Assembly (NCBI RefSeq): GCF_013694105.1
Contig: NZ_JACEFG010000004.1
Location: 185,304-249,303 of the forward strand
DNA from: Halobacillus locisalis
GTDB taxonomy: Bacteria; Bacillota; Bacilli; Bacillales; Halobacillaceae
Length of the DNA stretch: 64,000 nucleotides
Reading direction: 5' to 3'
Below are positions 49,511 through 58,715 of the stretch, one piece after another; the first letter of the stretch is position 1, and every line of letters starts with the position of its first letter. The notes below the pieces were generated by a model. It was not told the origin of the DNA. It ran no database searches and saw only the letters and a list, made by a program, of their open reading frames with translations. The position numbers and the translations under genes were made by a program.

Positions 49511-51019
49511 TTGGATATTGTAACCGCACAAGAAATGTACGAATGGGATCGGGTGACGATTGAGGATGTAGGAATTGACGGGGCAATATTGATGGATAGT
49601 GCTGGTCGCGCCGTGGCGGATGATATGGCCTCGCATATTGAAAAGCGGGACAAGATTGTCGTATTGATCGGTGCAGGGAACAATGGGGGAGATGGATTCG
49701 TCATCGCTCGAACATTATTGAACCGTGGATACGATGTAGAAGCGTGGCAAGTCGTCCCTGATGAAAAGATCAAGGGAGATGCGGCCAAACACCGCTCTCT
49801 TTTTCTAGCGTCGGGGTACGAACTTCATTCCTGCAAAGAAGTGGGTGAAGTGAAGCCTTCTCTTGAAAAAGCGGATGTCATCATTGATGCCATGCTTGGC
49901 ATAGGAGTGCGTGGAGGGTTGCGCGAGCCGATCGCAGATATCGTGCAAGAAGCGAATGCTCAAAAAGCGAGGCGGATGTCGGTCGATTTACCCACCGGTG
50001 TACCTGCAGATGAGACGGACGAACAAATCACCGCTTTTCATGCGGACAAGACAACCATCGTCGCGGCTCCTAAGATGAGCGCTTTTCTAGAAAAAACCTC
50101 GTCTTATTATGGGAAATGGAACGTTGTAGAAATCGGTCTTCCTTCACCGAAGCTCCCGGATCCGAGACGCCAAGTCTGGACAGAAGCGGATGTGAAACGG
50201 ACCCTTCCAAGGCGAGACCGGAATGCTCACAAAGGCAGTCATGGAAAAGGGTTGATTGTCGGAGGTTCCACGGTGATGCCAGGATCTGTTGCGATGTCTG
50301 CCCGAGCTTCGCTTAGAAGTGGGGCAGGGCTCATCACCATCGCTACAGTAGAGTCTGCGATTCCATCCATCGCTCCTTTCATTCAAGAGGCGACGTTTGT
50401 CGGACTTGGAGAAAAGGAAGGCTTCGCTTGCCGGCCGGCTCCATCATCACTTTCTGACTATGACGGAATTGCATTCGGTATGGGGATTGGGCGTCAGGAA
50501 CCGACACGATCACTTCTTTCAGAGATCCTGCAGGAAGCTGACACCCCCTTACTCATCGATGCAGACGGACTGTATGAACTTCCGCTAGATCTCATGCAGA
50601 AGCGTGAAGCTCCGACTATCTTGACGCCGCACCCTGGAGAATTCGCTCAATTGACAGGGAAGTCTATTTCTGACGTTCTCGCCCGTCCTTTCAGCCTCAG
50701 TCGAACGTTTGCTCAGGCCTATGGGGTACACCTCGTATTGAAAGGACCATCGACGATCATCACGTCTCCGGACGGCGAACAGCGCGTCGATGTTTCTGGT
50801 AATGCAGGTCTTGCAAAAGGAGGAAGTGGGGATGTGCTATCCGGGATGTTGGTTGCCATGATCATGCAGCATGATTCGATGATGGATGCCTTAGCCAATG
50901 GTTGTGTCCTGCATGGCAAGACAGCTGAACGTCTCACGAGTGACGACCATTCCATGATCGACCTTCTTGCCTCAGATGTCGTCGAGGGGCTACCCATAAC
51001 CTTTCGTGCGTTTTCTTGA
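49511..51019 (+). CDS. nnrD: Bifunctional NAD(P)H-hydrate epimerase/dehydratase NnrD
   Basis: The 502-residue repair enzyme has an N-terminal YjeF epimerase domain (ILMDSAGRAVADDM, VLIGAGNNGGDGFVIARTLLNRGY near 50-73, MSVDLPTGVPADE near 156-168) and a C-terminal ADP-dependent dehydratase domain from about 215 (HKGSHGKGLIVGGSTVMPGS, ILTPHPGEFAQLTG, NAGLAKGGSGDVLSG). It repairs damaged hydrated NAD(P)H. TTG at 49511 is chosen since AGGAGG ends about 6 bases upstream and MDIVTAQEMYEWD fits the family. Confidence 0.92.
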   Translation: MDIVTAQEMYEWDRVTIEDVGIDGAILMDSAGRAVADDMASHIEKRDKIVVLIGAGNNGGDGFVIARTLLNRGYDVEAWQVVPDEKIKGDAAKHRSLFLASGYELHSCKEVGEVKPSLEKADVIIDAMLGIGVRGGLREPIADIVQEANAQKARRMSVDLPTGVPADETDEQITAFHADKTTIVAAPKMSAFLEKTSSYYGKWNVVEIGLPSPKLPDPRRQVWTEADVKRTLPRRDRNAHKGSHGKGLIVGGSTVMPGSVAMSARASLRSGAGLITIATVESAIPSIAPFIQEATFVGLGEKEGFACRPAPSSLSDYDGIAFGMGIGRQEPTRSLLSEILQEADTPLLIDADGLYELPLDLMQKREAPTILTPHPGEFAQLTGKSISDVLARPFSLSRTFAQAYGVHLVLKGPSTIITSPDGEQRVDVSGNAGLAKGGSGDVLSGMLVAMIMQHDSMMDALANGCVLHGKTAERLTSDDHSMIDLLASDVVEGLPITFRAFS

Positions 51020-51075
51020 TGTCCATATGATCGCGTTCCCTTTGTCCTTAAGTAGAGACAAAGGAGTGGAGTCTT

Positions 51076-52095
51076 ATGCAAAGACGATTTCTGATCCTAT
51101 TAGTAGCCTTATTTACGTTAGGTGCTTTAGCTGCTTGTGGTTCTCAATCGAAAGAAGACGTCGTGAAGAAATTGGAGAAGCAAGCAGAAGAAATGGCTGG
51201 ATACAAGACAGAAGCGAACATGAAGATGCGCACAGGTCAGGAAGAACAGAAGTATCATATCCAAGTGTGGCACAAGAAAGAGGACTTTTACCGTGTTAAG
51301 CTTGAGAATGACCAAGATGAGAAAGGAAGCCAGATCATCTTGAAGAACGACAGTGGGGTATATGTGCTCACACCAGCGTTGAATAAGAGCTTCAAGTTCC
51401 AAAGTGAATGGCCGCAGAATACAAGTCAGCCGTATTTGTACACGTCCCTGTTAAAAGATATCAAGACGGATGCGGATTCTAAGTTCACAGCCAATGAAAA
51501 CTATTATGTGTTCGAAACGAAAACCAATTATCAAAACAATAAGACGCTGCCTTATCAGGAAATCTATTTTGACAAGAAATCTTACCAGCCGGTCATGGTC
51601 AAAGTATTCGATCAGGATATGAACGCCTTAGTAGAAGTGCAGTTCGCCAACTTCGCAAAAGATGATTCATTGAAGAAGGAAGACTTTGATGTCGATAAGA
51701 ACATGGCTATGGCTCCGACAGAAGCGCCTGTTGCAAATATGGAAGGCGAAGAATTGACGGAGGTCCTTTATCCAGAGAACACGCTCGGAGCGGAATTGTC
51801 TGATGAAGTCGCTGTAAAAACAGATGACGGGCAGCGGATCATCATGACGTATGCAGGAGATAAGAACTTTACCCTCGTTCAAGAAAAGGCAGAAGTCCAA
51901 GCAGCAAGTGCTCAGTATTCCGTTCCTGTCAACGGCGATCCTGTTCAATTAGCGGATGGTGTCATCGGTGCGATGGAGCACAATCGGCTCGAGTGGAGCA
52001 GTAATGGAACGACGTATCAACTCGCTAGTGATGAACTGACAGAAGCGGAAATGGTCTCCGTTGCGAGCTCCATCAATAGTGATGCAGTAAAATAA
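51076..52095 (+). CDS. ydcC: LolA-like lipoprotein, YdcC-type (DUF4367)
   Basis: The 339-residue lipoprotein has signal FLILLVALFTLGALAAC with lipobox LAAC (C21), a LolA-like beta-rich region with YKTEANMKMRTGQEEQKYHIQVWHKKEDFYRV, and a C-terminal DUF4367-like part (IIMTYAGDKNFTLVQEKAE ... LEWSSNGTTYQLASDELTEAEMVSVASSI). It matches B. subtilis YdcC in sequence type and place, between acpS and alr. Its cell role is not clear; SpoIIE/SigE control is known only for the B. subtilis gene in my recollection. AAAGGAGTG precedes the ATG. Confidence 0.87.
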   Translation: MQRRFLILLVALFTLGALAACGSQSKEDVVKKLEKQAEEMAGYKTEANMKMRTGQEEQKYHIQVWHKKEDFYRVKLENDQDEKGSQIILKNDSGVYVLTPALNKSFKFQSEWPQNTSQPYLYTSLLKDIKTDADSKFTANENYYVFETKTNYQNNKTLPYQEIYFDKKSYQPVMVKVFDQDMNALVEVQFANFAKDDSLKKEDFDVDKNMAMAPTEAPVANMEGEELTEVLYPENTLGAELSDEVAVKTDDGQRIIMTYAGDKNFTLVQEKAEVQAASAQYSVPVNGDPVQLADGVIGAMEHNRLEWSSNGTTYQLASDELTEAEMVSVASSINSDAVK

Positions 52096-52151
52096 TGGGG
52101 GAGGAGCAGGCTTAACGGTCTGCTTTTATTTTCGTCTGACGCAATTCGGAA

Positions 52152-52180
52152 TTGACACAAATGCCGGCTCGTTCAATAAT
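52152..52180 (+). promoter_or_regulatory. SigA-type promoter of alr
   Basis: TTGACA (52152-52157), 17-bp spacer, AATAAT (52175-52180), 37 bp before the start. Confidence 0.7.
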
Positions 52181-52217
52181 AAAGGTTAAGAAAAATTGAG
52201 CGGAAGGAGCTAAGGCG

Positions 52218-53375
52218 TTGTCAATTGAAACCTTTTATCGTGATTCGTGGGCTGAGGTCGAACTATCAGCCATCGATTTCAATATAAAACAACTGAAAGA
52301 AATATTGCACGAAGAAACAGATGTTTACGCCGTCGTAAAGGCCAATGCATACGGTCATGGAGACGTGCAGGTGGCTCAACAGGCACTGGAATCAGGAGCA
52401 AGTGGATTGGCTGTTTCTTTGTTGGATGAAGCGTTGAAATTAAGAGAAGCAGGGATCGATGCGCCTATTCTCGTCATGGGATGGACAAGACCGGAAGATG
52501 CTAAATTAGCAGCTGAGCAGGATATCGCTGTCACCGTTTTCCAACAAGAGTGGTTCGCCAAAGTGAAAACCAGTGCCCTCTCGAAGCCTTTGAAGCTTCA
52601 TATGAAATGGGATACGGGCATGGGGCGGATCGGCATCCGCTCGACTGACGAGATGGATGAGATTTTATCCTATATCAAAGAGGACTCTCGTTTCGTACTC
52701 GAAGCAGTGTTTACCCATTTTGCGATGGCAGATGATGAGGATCTCACCCATCAGTCCCAGCAAGAACAACGGTTTCATGAATTATTTTCACATTTTGAAA
52801 GGGTTTGGCCTGAAAATGTCGAAATTCATACAGGGAACAGTGCTGCAAGTATGAGATTCCCGGAACGGATGAAACACTTCGTCCGCTTCGGAATCAGTAT
52901 GTATGGATTATATCCATCTTCGATCGTCAAGGAAGAACGGCCGATCGACTTGAAGCCAGCCTTTTCTTTGCAGAGTCAGCTGATTCATGTGAAGAAAATA
53001 GATGCGAATGAATCGATCAGTTATGGTGCCACTTATAAAACGGCGGAACCAGAGTGGATCGGCACAGTTCCGCTTGGGTACGCTGATGGATGGATCAGAA
53101 AATTGCAAGGAATGGAAGTGCTCGCAGGCGGGAAGCGCCACCCGATTGTCGGAAGGATTTGCATGGATCAATTCATGATTCAGCTTGATGACGAATATCC
53201 TATAGGGACAAAGGTTACGTTAATAGGTAAACAAGGCGATTCTGAGGTCACGGTCGATGAGGTAGCGGATTACTTGGAAACGATAAATTACGAAATACCT
53301 TGCATGATCAGCTACCGTGTACCGCGTATGTTTATGAGAGGTGGACAGATGGTGGAAGTGGATAACCCGCTATAA
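52218..53375 (+). CDS. alr: Alanine racemase
   Basis: The 385-residue PLP enzyme has the cofactor lysine K41 in VYAVVKANAYGHGD and the second catalytic residue Y269 in SISYGATYK. It makes D-alanine for peptidoglycan. TTG at 52218 has AAGGAG 8 bases upstream. It has its own SigA-type promoter and is followed by ndoAI/ndoA as in B. subtilis. The length is usual for the family. Confidence 0.95.
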   Translation: MSIETFYRDSWAEVELSAIDFNIKQLKEILHEETDVYAVVKANAYGHGDVQVAQQALESGASGLAVSLLDEALKLREAGIDAPILVMGWTRPEDAKLAAEQDIAVTVFQQEWFAKVKTSALSKPLKLHMKWDTGMGRIGIRSTDEMDEILSYIKEDSRFVLEAVFTHFAMADDEDLTHQSQQEQRFHELFSHFERVWPENVEIHTGNSAASMRFPERMKHFVRFGISMYGLYPSSIVKEERPIDLKPAFSLQSQLIHVKKIDANESISYGATYKTAEPEWIGTVPLGYADGWIRKLQGMEVLAGGKRHPIVGRICMDQFMIQLDDEYPIGTKVTLIGKQGDSEVTVDEVADYLETINYEIPCMISYRVPRMFMRGGQMVEVDNPL

Positions 53376-53457
53376 CCATTGAAGTCCATATGTTAGACAA
53401 TTCTCCCTATCATAGGATAGAAGGCAACAGGATGAACGAAAAAATTCCAACACTCCT

Positions 53458-53486
53458 TTGCAATAGACACTCCCGTTTGATAAGAT
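53458..53486 (+). promoter_or_regulatory. SigA-type promoter of ndoAI-ndoA
   Basis: TTGCAA (53458-53463), 17-bp spacer, TAAGAT (53481-53486), 51 bp before the antitoxin start. Confidence 0.65.
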
Positions 53487-53536
53487 TAGAGTGGACTAAT
53501 TGACTGGTTTCTTTTGAGAGAAGATGGTGGAGGTGT

Positions 53537-53818
53537 ATGGTTTTGTCCGACAGCATGCAGGAGATTGTCATCCGGATTCCGGATAACCTACTCAATGAAG
53601 TGGATGGCTTCATTCAACTCGATAACAGTGATCGGAGCGATTTCATGTGTCAAGCAACTAAAATGTATTTGCGTGAGAAGAAACAACGGCATATAAGAGA
53701 ATCCATGCGTAGAGGCTACATGGAGATGGCAAAAATTAATTTAAACATCGCTTCAGAAGCGTTTCAGGCTGAAGAGGAGGCAGAACACACCCTGGAGCAA
53801 TTAGTGGGCGGGGTGTGA
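53537..53818 (+). CDS. ndoAI: EndoA antitoxin EndoAI (ribbon-helix-helix)
   Basis: The 93-residue antitoxin has an N-terminal ribbon-helix-helix domain ([41 protein letters not shown]) and a C-terminal toxin-binding stretch with the conserved [33 protein letters not shown]. It blocks EndoA and likely represses the operon. GGAGG lies 4-5 bases before the ATG; a TTG six bases downstream (53543) is an alternative. It is 5 bp before the toxin start. Confidence 0.9.
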   Translation: MVLSDSMQEIVIRIPDNLLNEVDGFIQLDNSDRSDFMCQATKMYLREKKQRHIRESMRRGYMEMAKINLNIASEAFQAEEEAEHTLEQLVGGV

Positions 53819-53823
53819 AGCCA

Positions 53824-54174
53824 GTGATAGTCAAACGAGGAGACGTTTATTTCGCTGATTTGTCCCCGGTTGTGGGATCAGAGCAAGGCGGGGTTCGTCC
53901 TGTACTAATTTTACAAAATGATATCGGTAATCGTTTTAGCCCCACAGTAATCGTCGCGGCGATTACAGCGCAGATACAAAAAGCCAAACTTCCTACTCAC
54001 GTTGAAATTGATGCAAAAAAATATGGGTTTGAACGAAACTCTGTGATCCTATTGGAACAAATCAGAACGATTGATAAACAACGTTTGACCGACAAGATCA
54101 CTCAGCTAGATGATCCAATGATGCAACAAGTGAACAAAGCCTTGCAGATCAGTCTTGGCTTGATTGATTTTTAG
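53824..54174 (+). CDS. ndoA: mRNA interferase EndoA (MazF family)
   Basis: The 116-residue toxin nearly equals B. subtilis Endo[30 protein letters not shown], then [27 protein letters not shown] and [17 protein letters not shown]. It cuts single-stranded mRNA at UACAU-type sites in B. subtilis. GTG at 53824 is chosen to give MIVKRGDVY; the GTG at 53815 overlaps the antitoxin stop and adds three residues (MKP) not seen in the family. It forms a toxin-antitoxin pair with the preceding gene. Confidence 0.94.
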   Translation: MIVKRGDVYFADLSPVVGSEQGGVRPVLILQNDIGNRFSPTVIVAAITAQIQKAKLPTHVEIDAKKYGFERNSVILLEQIRTIDKQRLTDKITQLDDPMMQQVNKALQISLGLIDF

Positions 54175-54220
54175 AAAATAATAAAGATTAAGAGACGTAC
54201 TTTCACATCCTCTCAAACAA

Positions 54221-54258
54221 AAATAAAGCTACCTGCTTCGGGTAGCTTTATTTTTTTT
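54221..54258 (+). terminator. Terminator of ndoAI-ndoA
   Basis: AAATAAAGCTACC / GGTAGCTTTATTT with a 7-base loop and eight Ts. The following 170 bp before rsbR holds TATAATGG at 54271 but no good -35, so the SigA promoter of rsbR could not be fixed. Confidence 0.88.
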
Positions 54259-54430
54259 CACATACTAGTTTATAATGGATATAACACGGGAAAAAAACGA
54301 TGGTACATTTTGAAAATAAATTTGAAAAGGGTCATCGGTATATTCATTCGTGTTTTTTTGTTAACATTATATCTAAATACTAAACGAACGATAATTTTTT
54401 AGTAAAGGGCTAAGGCGGAGGGTCAGTTTA

Positions 54431-55300
54431 ATGAATAAAAAGATAAAGAACGTAGTGCTTGACCACAGCGATGCGATCGTAAAGATGTGGTTGGAGGAGT
54501 TCGACTCAAATAAGGAGAATGATTACACCGCGACGATCTCGGATGAAATGTTCGAAAGTACGAACAGAGAGTTCGTCAATGTCATTTTTTCAAGCATCGA
54601 AAACCAAGGGCTTTCTACCGATCTCGATGATTTCTCTGAAAGATTGATCAACCTCGGTTGGCCTTTAAGTTATTTGACGGATGGTATGCAAGTGTTCCGT
54701 CGTGTCATCACGGATTATATACTTAAGCAATCGGACAAAGTAGACACTGATTATTTTTCCGAAATACTTAGGGAAGTAGATGGTTGGGTAGACCCGATTA
54801 TCAACCGTCTGATCAATGAATATTCAGGAAGTTGGGAGCACATTGTTTCCTTGCAGCGTGTCGCCCTTCAGGAATTGTCGGCACCTTTGATTCCGGTGAT
54901 GGAGAATATCACGATCATGCCATTGATCGGAACCATCGATACAGAACGGGCGAAATTGATCATGGAGAACCTGCTTGATGGCGTCATCAAACACAATGCG
55001 GAAGTCGTGCTGATCGATATCACAGGCGTTCCGGTCGTAGACACCATGGTCGCACACCACATTATCCAAGCTGCAGAAGCGGTTCGCCTGATCGGATCTA
55101 GATGCATCTTAGTCGGCATCCGACCAGAGATTGCACAGACGATCGTTAATTTAGGTATAGACCTCGGGAAATTCCCTACGAAAAGTTCATTGAGAAAAGG
55201 ATTCGAAACCGCACTTGAATTAACCAATCGTCGCATTGAAGAAACACAGAACAATGATGAAGATATTGAGAAACTAATCGATTCGCTAGATGGGGAGTGA
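54431..55300 (+). CDS. rsbR: Stressosome protein RsbR
   Basis: The 289-residue protein has an N-terminal globin-like sensor (about 1-140) and a C-terminal STAS domain. The RsbT phosphorylation threonines of B. subtilis RsbR, T171 and T205, are both present at the same numbers ([18 protein letters not shown]). With RsbS it forms the stressosome that holds RsbT until stress. AAGGCGGAGGG precedes the ATG. It is the first gene of the eight-gene sigB operon. Confidence 0.94.
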   Translation: MNKKIKNVVLDHSDAIVKMWLEEFDSNKENDYTATISDEMFESTNREFVNVIFSSIENQGLSTDLDDFSERLINLGWPLSYLTDGMQVFRRVITDYILKQSDKVDTDYFSEILREVDGWVDPIINRLINEYSGSWEHIVSLQRVALQELSAPLIPVMENITIMPLIGTIDTERAKLIMENLLDGVIKHNAEVVLIDITGVPVVDTMVAHHIIQAAEAVRLIGSRCILVGIRPEIAQTIVNLGIDLGKFPTKSSLRKGFETALELTNRRIEETQNNDEDIEKLIDSLDGE

Positions 55301-55305
55301 AAAGC

Positions 55306-55662
55306 TTGAGAATACCTATATTGAAGCTTCACAATTATTTGCTAATCTCAATACAGATTGACTTAGACGACCAAACAGCTATTCAGTTCCAAGAAGACCT
55401 GCTTAGCAAAATTCACGAAAACGGTGCCTCAGGTGTCGTAATCGACCTTACTTCTGTTGATATTATCGACTCATTCATCGCTAAAGTTTTAGGGGATGTA
55501 GTCACAATGTCCGATTTGATGGGGGCGAAAGTTGTCCTTACCGGGATTCAACCAGCTGTCGCCATGACATTGATCGACTTAGGTATTCACATGCAAGATG
55601 TCCCAACTGCATTAGATCTAGAGCAAGGGTTGATCAAACTTCGTCAGGAATTGGAGGAGTAG
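55306..55662 (+). CDS. rsbS: Stressosome core protein RsbS
   Basis: The 118-residue single STAS-domain protein reads [32 protein letters not shown], then [22 protein letters not shown] with the phosphorylated serine at S56 (S59 in B. subtilis). TTG at 55306 has GGGGAG 8 bases upstream; GTG 55297 overlaps the rsbR stop. It is the scaffold and main RsbT antagonist in the stressosome. Confidence 0.94.
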   Translation: MRIPILKLHNYLLISIQIDLDDQTAIQFQEDLLSKIHENGASGVVIDLTSVDIIDSFIAKVLGDVVTMSDLMGAKVVLTGIQPAVAMTLIDLGIHMQDVPTALDLEQGLIKLRQELEE

Positions 55663-55664
55663 CC

Positions 55665-56066
55665 ATGGACTTCCAATCCTGTGTCAATATTAAGAAGGAG
55701 TGGGATATCGTAGGGGCACGTCAATTGGGAAGAGACATTGCTAGAAAGATAGGTTTCGGAACGGTTGACCAAGCAAGAATAGCCACTGCTATATCTGAAT
55801 TAGCCAGGAACATCTATTTATATGCAGGGACAGGTAAGGTGTGTTTTGAAGCGCTAGAGGAAATCGACCATAAAGGCATTGCGATTGTTGCCATTGATAA
55901 TGGTCCTGGAATACAGGAGATTAGCCAAGTGATGGAAGACGGGTTCTCAACATCTGGAGGACTTGGAGCTGGACTCCCTGGAGTGAAACGTTTGATGGAT
56001 GAATTCAACATTCACTCGGAAGAAGGGAAAGGAACTGAAATCAGAGTAGTTAAGTGGCTCCGTTAA
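55665..56066 (+). CDS. rsbT: Serine/threonine kinase RsbT
   Basis: The 133-residue GHKL kinase has N-box ATAISELARNIYLYA near residues 44-58, G1 IVAIDNGPGI near 74-83 and SGGLGAGLPGVKRLMDEF near 97-114. On stress it phosphorylates RsbR and RsbS, leaves the stressosome and switches on RsbU. GGAGGAG precedes the ATG, and the gene starts 2 bp after rsbS. Confidence 0.94.
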   Translation: MDFQSCVNIKKEWDIVGARQLGRDIARKIGFGTVDQARIATAISELARNIYLYAGTGKVCFEALEEIDHKGIAIVAIDNGPGIQEISQVMEDGFSTSGGLGAGLPGVKRLMDEFNIHSEEGKGTEIRVVKWLR

Positions 56067-56080
56067 AGGAGGTAAAAAAG

Positions 56081-57091
56081 ATGAGTACATTGAAGCTTGA
56101 TCTGGAAAACTATAAGGAATTGCTAAAAGAGTATATTCGAACGAAGGACGAACAGGCCCTTTACCAAGCTGAGCAATTCAGTAAACAATCGATGCAGCAG
56201 AAGATTTCACCCGATGAAATCATAAACGTACACATCCAATCATTACAAGAAATGTACCCGGAAATGCCGGATTATATTCAAGCTTCGTTAAATTTCCTAT
56301 TAGAAACCATGATTTCTTATGGGGTGGCTTATCAAGAACACCAGTCTTTACGAGAGAAACAGCTGGAACTGAAGTCAGAAATATCGGTAGCGGCAAATAT
56401 GCAGAAAACACTCTTATCGACCGTGAAACCTGAAATCGATGAAATTGAAATTGGTGCGTTGAGCGTGCCGGCTAAACAAATGAATGGAGACTACCACCAC
56501 TTTGTGTATGACGATCAAGGAACACTAGGGATTGCCGTTGCGGATGTCATCGGCAAAGGAGTTCCAGCAGCCCTTTGTATGTCCATGATCAAATATGCGA
56601 TGGATAGTTTCCCTGAAATGCGTATGGACCCAAGCGGCATTCTGAGCAGCTTGAACCGTGTCGTTGAGCGAAATGTTGATTCGAGTATGTTCGTTACGAT
56701 GTTTTACGGGTCTTATGATTCGAGAGATCATACGTTTTCTTATTCATCTGCCGGGCATGAGCCTGGGTTTTATTATCACCAAGACAAGGATGAATTTGAA
56801 GAAATCGACGTTCCTGGTCTAGTATTAGGTGTTTCAGCAGAAACATCCTATACCCAGTACAAAAAGAAAGTGGAAAAAGGCGATATGATCATCTTGCTGA
56901 CAGATGGTGTGACGGAATGCCGTCAAGGCGATCGGTTCATTGAACAGGAAGAAGTGCTGAGTGTCATTAAATCGTACGCCCACCTCCCAGCTCAAGAAAT
57001 TGTCGATCAGGTCTATAAATACTTTGAACGACTGCAGGACTTTTACTTGCGTGATGATTTCACATTGATTGTTTTAAGACGGAATGTTTAA
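56081..57091 (+). CDS. rsbU: Protein phosphatase RsbU
   Basis: The 336-residue protein has an N-terminal helical RsbT-binding domain (about 1-85), a short linker helix with LEIKSEISVAANMQKTLL-like sequence near 100-120, and a PPM/SpoIIE phosphatase domain with GDYHHFVYDDQGTLGIAVADVIGKG near 139-163 and LLTDGVTE near 274-281. RsbT binding switches it on to dephosphorylate RsbV. AAAGGAGG lies 8 bases before the ATG. Its stop codon is part of the SigB promoter for the downstream genes. Confidence 0.93.
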   Translation: MSTLKLDLENYKELLKEYIRTKDEQALYQAEQFSKQSMQQKISPDEIINVHIQSLQEMYPEMPDYIQASLNFLLETMISYGVAYQEHQSLREKQLELKSEISVAANMQKTLLSTVKPEIDEIEIGALSVPAKQMNGDYHHFVYDDQGTLGIAVADVIGKGVPAALCMSMIKYAMDSFPEMRMDPSGILSSLNRVVERNVDSSMFVTMFYGSYDSRDHTFSYSSAGHEPGFYYHQDKDEFEEIDVPGLVLGVSAETSYTQYKKKVEKGDMIILLTDGVTECRQGDRFIEQEEVLSVIKSYAHLPAQEIVDQVYKYFERLQDFYLRDDFTLIVLRRNV

Positions 57092-57111
57092 GAGTGGAAA
57101 CCAAAGGGTAG
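57086..57111 (+). promoter_or_regulatory. Internal SigB promoter before rsbV
   Basis: GTTTAA (57086-57091), 14-bp spacer, GGGTAG (57106-57111). The -35 matches the SigB consensus exactly and includes the rsbU stop codon. B. subtilis has its autoregulatory SigB promoter at the same place. Confidence 0.8.
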
Positions 57112-57155
57112 TGTATGTTGATTGACTTTTTTAGGAATAACAGGAGGATTATCAG

Positions 57156-57485
57156 ATGAACTTAACCATAGATGTTTCCAATAAAGAAAATACAGCTTAT
57201 TTAACTCTTGCAGGAGAAGTAGATGCCTTTACAGCACCAAAACTGAAAGAAACGATCCTACCTCTTACGAGAGAGGAAGGTCAAACCGTAGAAGTCGATT
57301 TTGCGAATGTTGACTACATGGATTCAACAGGTTTAGGCGTATTTATCAGTGCTTTGAAGTCGACGAAGGAACATAACTCGGAGATGAAGCTGGTTCATAT
57401 GCAGGAACGTGTGTATCGTTTGTTCAAGATTACAGGGTTGACCGAAATTATAAACATCGAGTCTACAGTACAAGGTGGAATGTAA
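57156..57485 (+). CDS. rsbV: Anti-anti-sigma factor RsbV
   Basis: The 109-residue STAS protein has VDFANVDYMDSTGLGVFISALK with the phosphorylated serine S57. Unphosphorylated RsbV binds RsbW and frees SigB. AGGAGG precedes the ATG. It is the first gene under the internal SigB promoter and lies 2 bp before rsbW. Confidence 0.95.
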   Translation: MNLTIDVSNKENTAYLTLAGEVDAFTAPKLKETILPLTREEGQTVEVDFANVDYMDSTGLGVFISALKSTKEHNSEMKLVHMQERVYRLFKITGLTEIINIESTVQGGM

Positions 57486-57487
57486 TA

Positions 57488-57964
57488 ATGGAATCATTTG
57501 ATTTTGTAGAAGTGAAAGTGCCGGCAAAGGCGGAGTATATCGGTGTCGTCCGTCTGAGTATATCTGGAATTGCAAATCGAATGGGATTTACTTTTGAAGA
57601 TATCGAAGATTTGAAAGTGGCGATTTCCGAAGCGATTACGAATGCCGTCAAGCACGCGTATAAAGAAACGGGTGAGGGCGAGATTACAATCGGATTCGGT
57701 GTTTATGATAATCGTCTGGAAGTCATGGTTGCTGACCACGGTGGAAGCTTTAATTTAGGAGAGGTCAAAGAGGACATCGGTCCCTACAAGCAGGATGATG
57801 ATATTGAAGAACTCAGAGAAGGTGGGTTTGGTCTGTTCCTCATTGATGCACTCATGGATAAAGTAGAAATAAATAGTAAATATGGGGTGATTGTTTTAAT
57901 GACAAAATATCTCCATGAAACTGAGGTGGGTCAAGATGGCGACCAAATCTCAACATCACAATGA
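57488..57964 (+). CDS. rsbW: Anti-sigma factor and kinase RsbW
   Basis: The 158-residue GHKL kinase has N-box DLKVAISEAITNAVKHAYKE near residues 41-60, VMVADHGGSFN near 79-89 and GGFGLFLIDALMDKVEI near 117-133. It binds SigB or phosphorylates RsbV. GGTGG precedes the ATG. Its 3' end overlaps sigB by 29 bases, which suggests translational coupling of inhibitor and sigma factor. Confidence 0.95.
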   Translation: MESFDFVEVKVPAKAEYIGVVRLSISGIANRMGFTFEDIEDLKVAISEAITNAVKHAYKETGEGEITIGFGVYDNRLEVMVADHGGSFNLGEVKEDIGPYKQDDDIEELREGGFGLFLIDALMDKVEINSKYGVIVLMTKYLHETEVGQDGDQISTSQ

Positions 57965-58715
57965 TGAAGTATATGAATGGATCGAGCATTTACAAGAGTA
58001 TCCTAGAGACGAAGCGATCCAAGAGAAAATCGTACTTGTCTATAAGGACTTGGTCGAATCCATCGCCAGAAAATACTCAAAGAATAGCACCATTCACGAA
58101 GATTTAGTCCAAGTAGGGATGTTGGGATTGCTGGCAGCGATCCGTCGTTATGATCCTGACTTCGGTAAATCGTTTGAATCGTTTGCCATCCCGACAATCA
58201 TCGGAGAAATCAAGCGCTTTATACGTGATAAGACTTGGAGTGTCCATGTTCCGCGTCGAATCAAGGAGCTTGGTCCTAAAATCAAGAAAACCTCTGAAGA
58301 GTTGACGAGCATGCTTCAACGCTCTCCGTCGGTAAAAGAAATCGCCGATTACCTCGAGGTGTCTGAAGAAGATGTACTTGAGACGATGGAAATGGGCAAA
58401 AGTTATAAGGCCCTCTCTGTTGACCGTAAGATAGAAGCTGATTCAGATGGTAGTACAGTGACCATCCTCGATTTGATCGGAAACGCAGATGATGGCTATT
58501 CGAACATCGATCAGCGTATGCTTCTGGAGAAAGTGCTACCGATTCTGAGTGAACGTGAACAAGAAATCTTGCAGTGCACATATTTTGAAAATATGAGTCA
58601 AAAGGATACTGGTGAGCGGCTTGGCATCTCGCAAATGCATGTTTCCCGACTACAACGACGAGCGCTTCGTAAGTTGAGAGAAGCGTTACAAGCAGAATCC
58701 ATCGAGGCTTTCTAG
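57936..58715 (+). CDS. sigB: General stress sigma factor SigB
   Basis: The 259-residue sigma factor has region 2 (LVQVGMLGLLAAIRRYDPDFGKSFESFAIPTIIGEIKRFIRDKTWSVHVPRR), region 3 with SYKALSVDRKIEADSDGSTVTILD, and region 4 (LPILSEREQEIL ... MSQKDTGERLGISQMHVSRLQRRALRKLR). ATG at 57936 has GAGGTGGG 5 bases upstream. It directs the general stress regulon; three SigB-like promoters are visible in this window. Confidence 0.96.
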   Translation: MATKSQHHNDEVYEWIEHLQEYPRDEAIQEKIVLVYKDLVESIARKYSKNSTIHEDLVQVGMLGLLAAIRRYDPDFGKSFESFAIPTIIGEIKRFIRDKTWSVHVPRRIKELGPKIKKTSEELTSMLQRSPSVKEIADYLEVSEEDVLETMEMGKSYKALSVDRKIEADSDGSTVTILDLIGNADDGYSNIDQRMLLEKVLPILSEREQEILQCTYFENMSQKDTGERLGISQMHVSRLQRRALRKLREALQAESIEAF

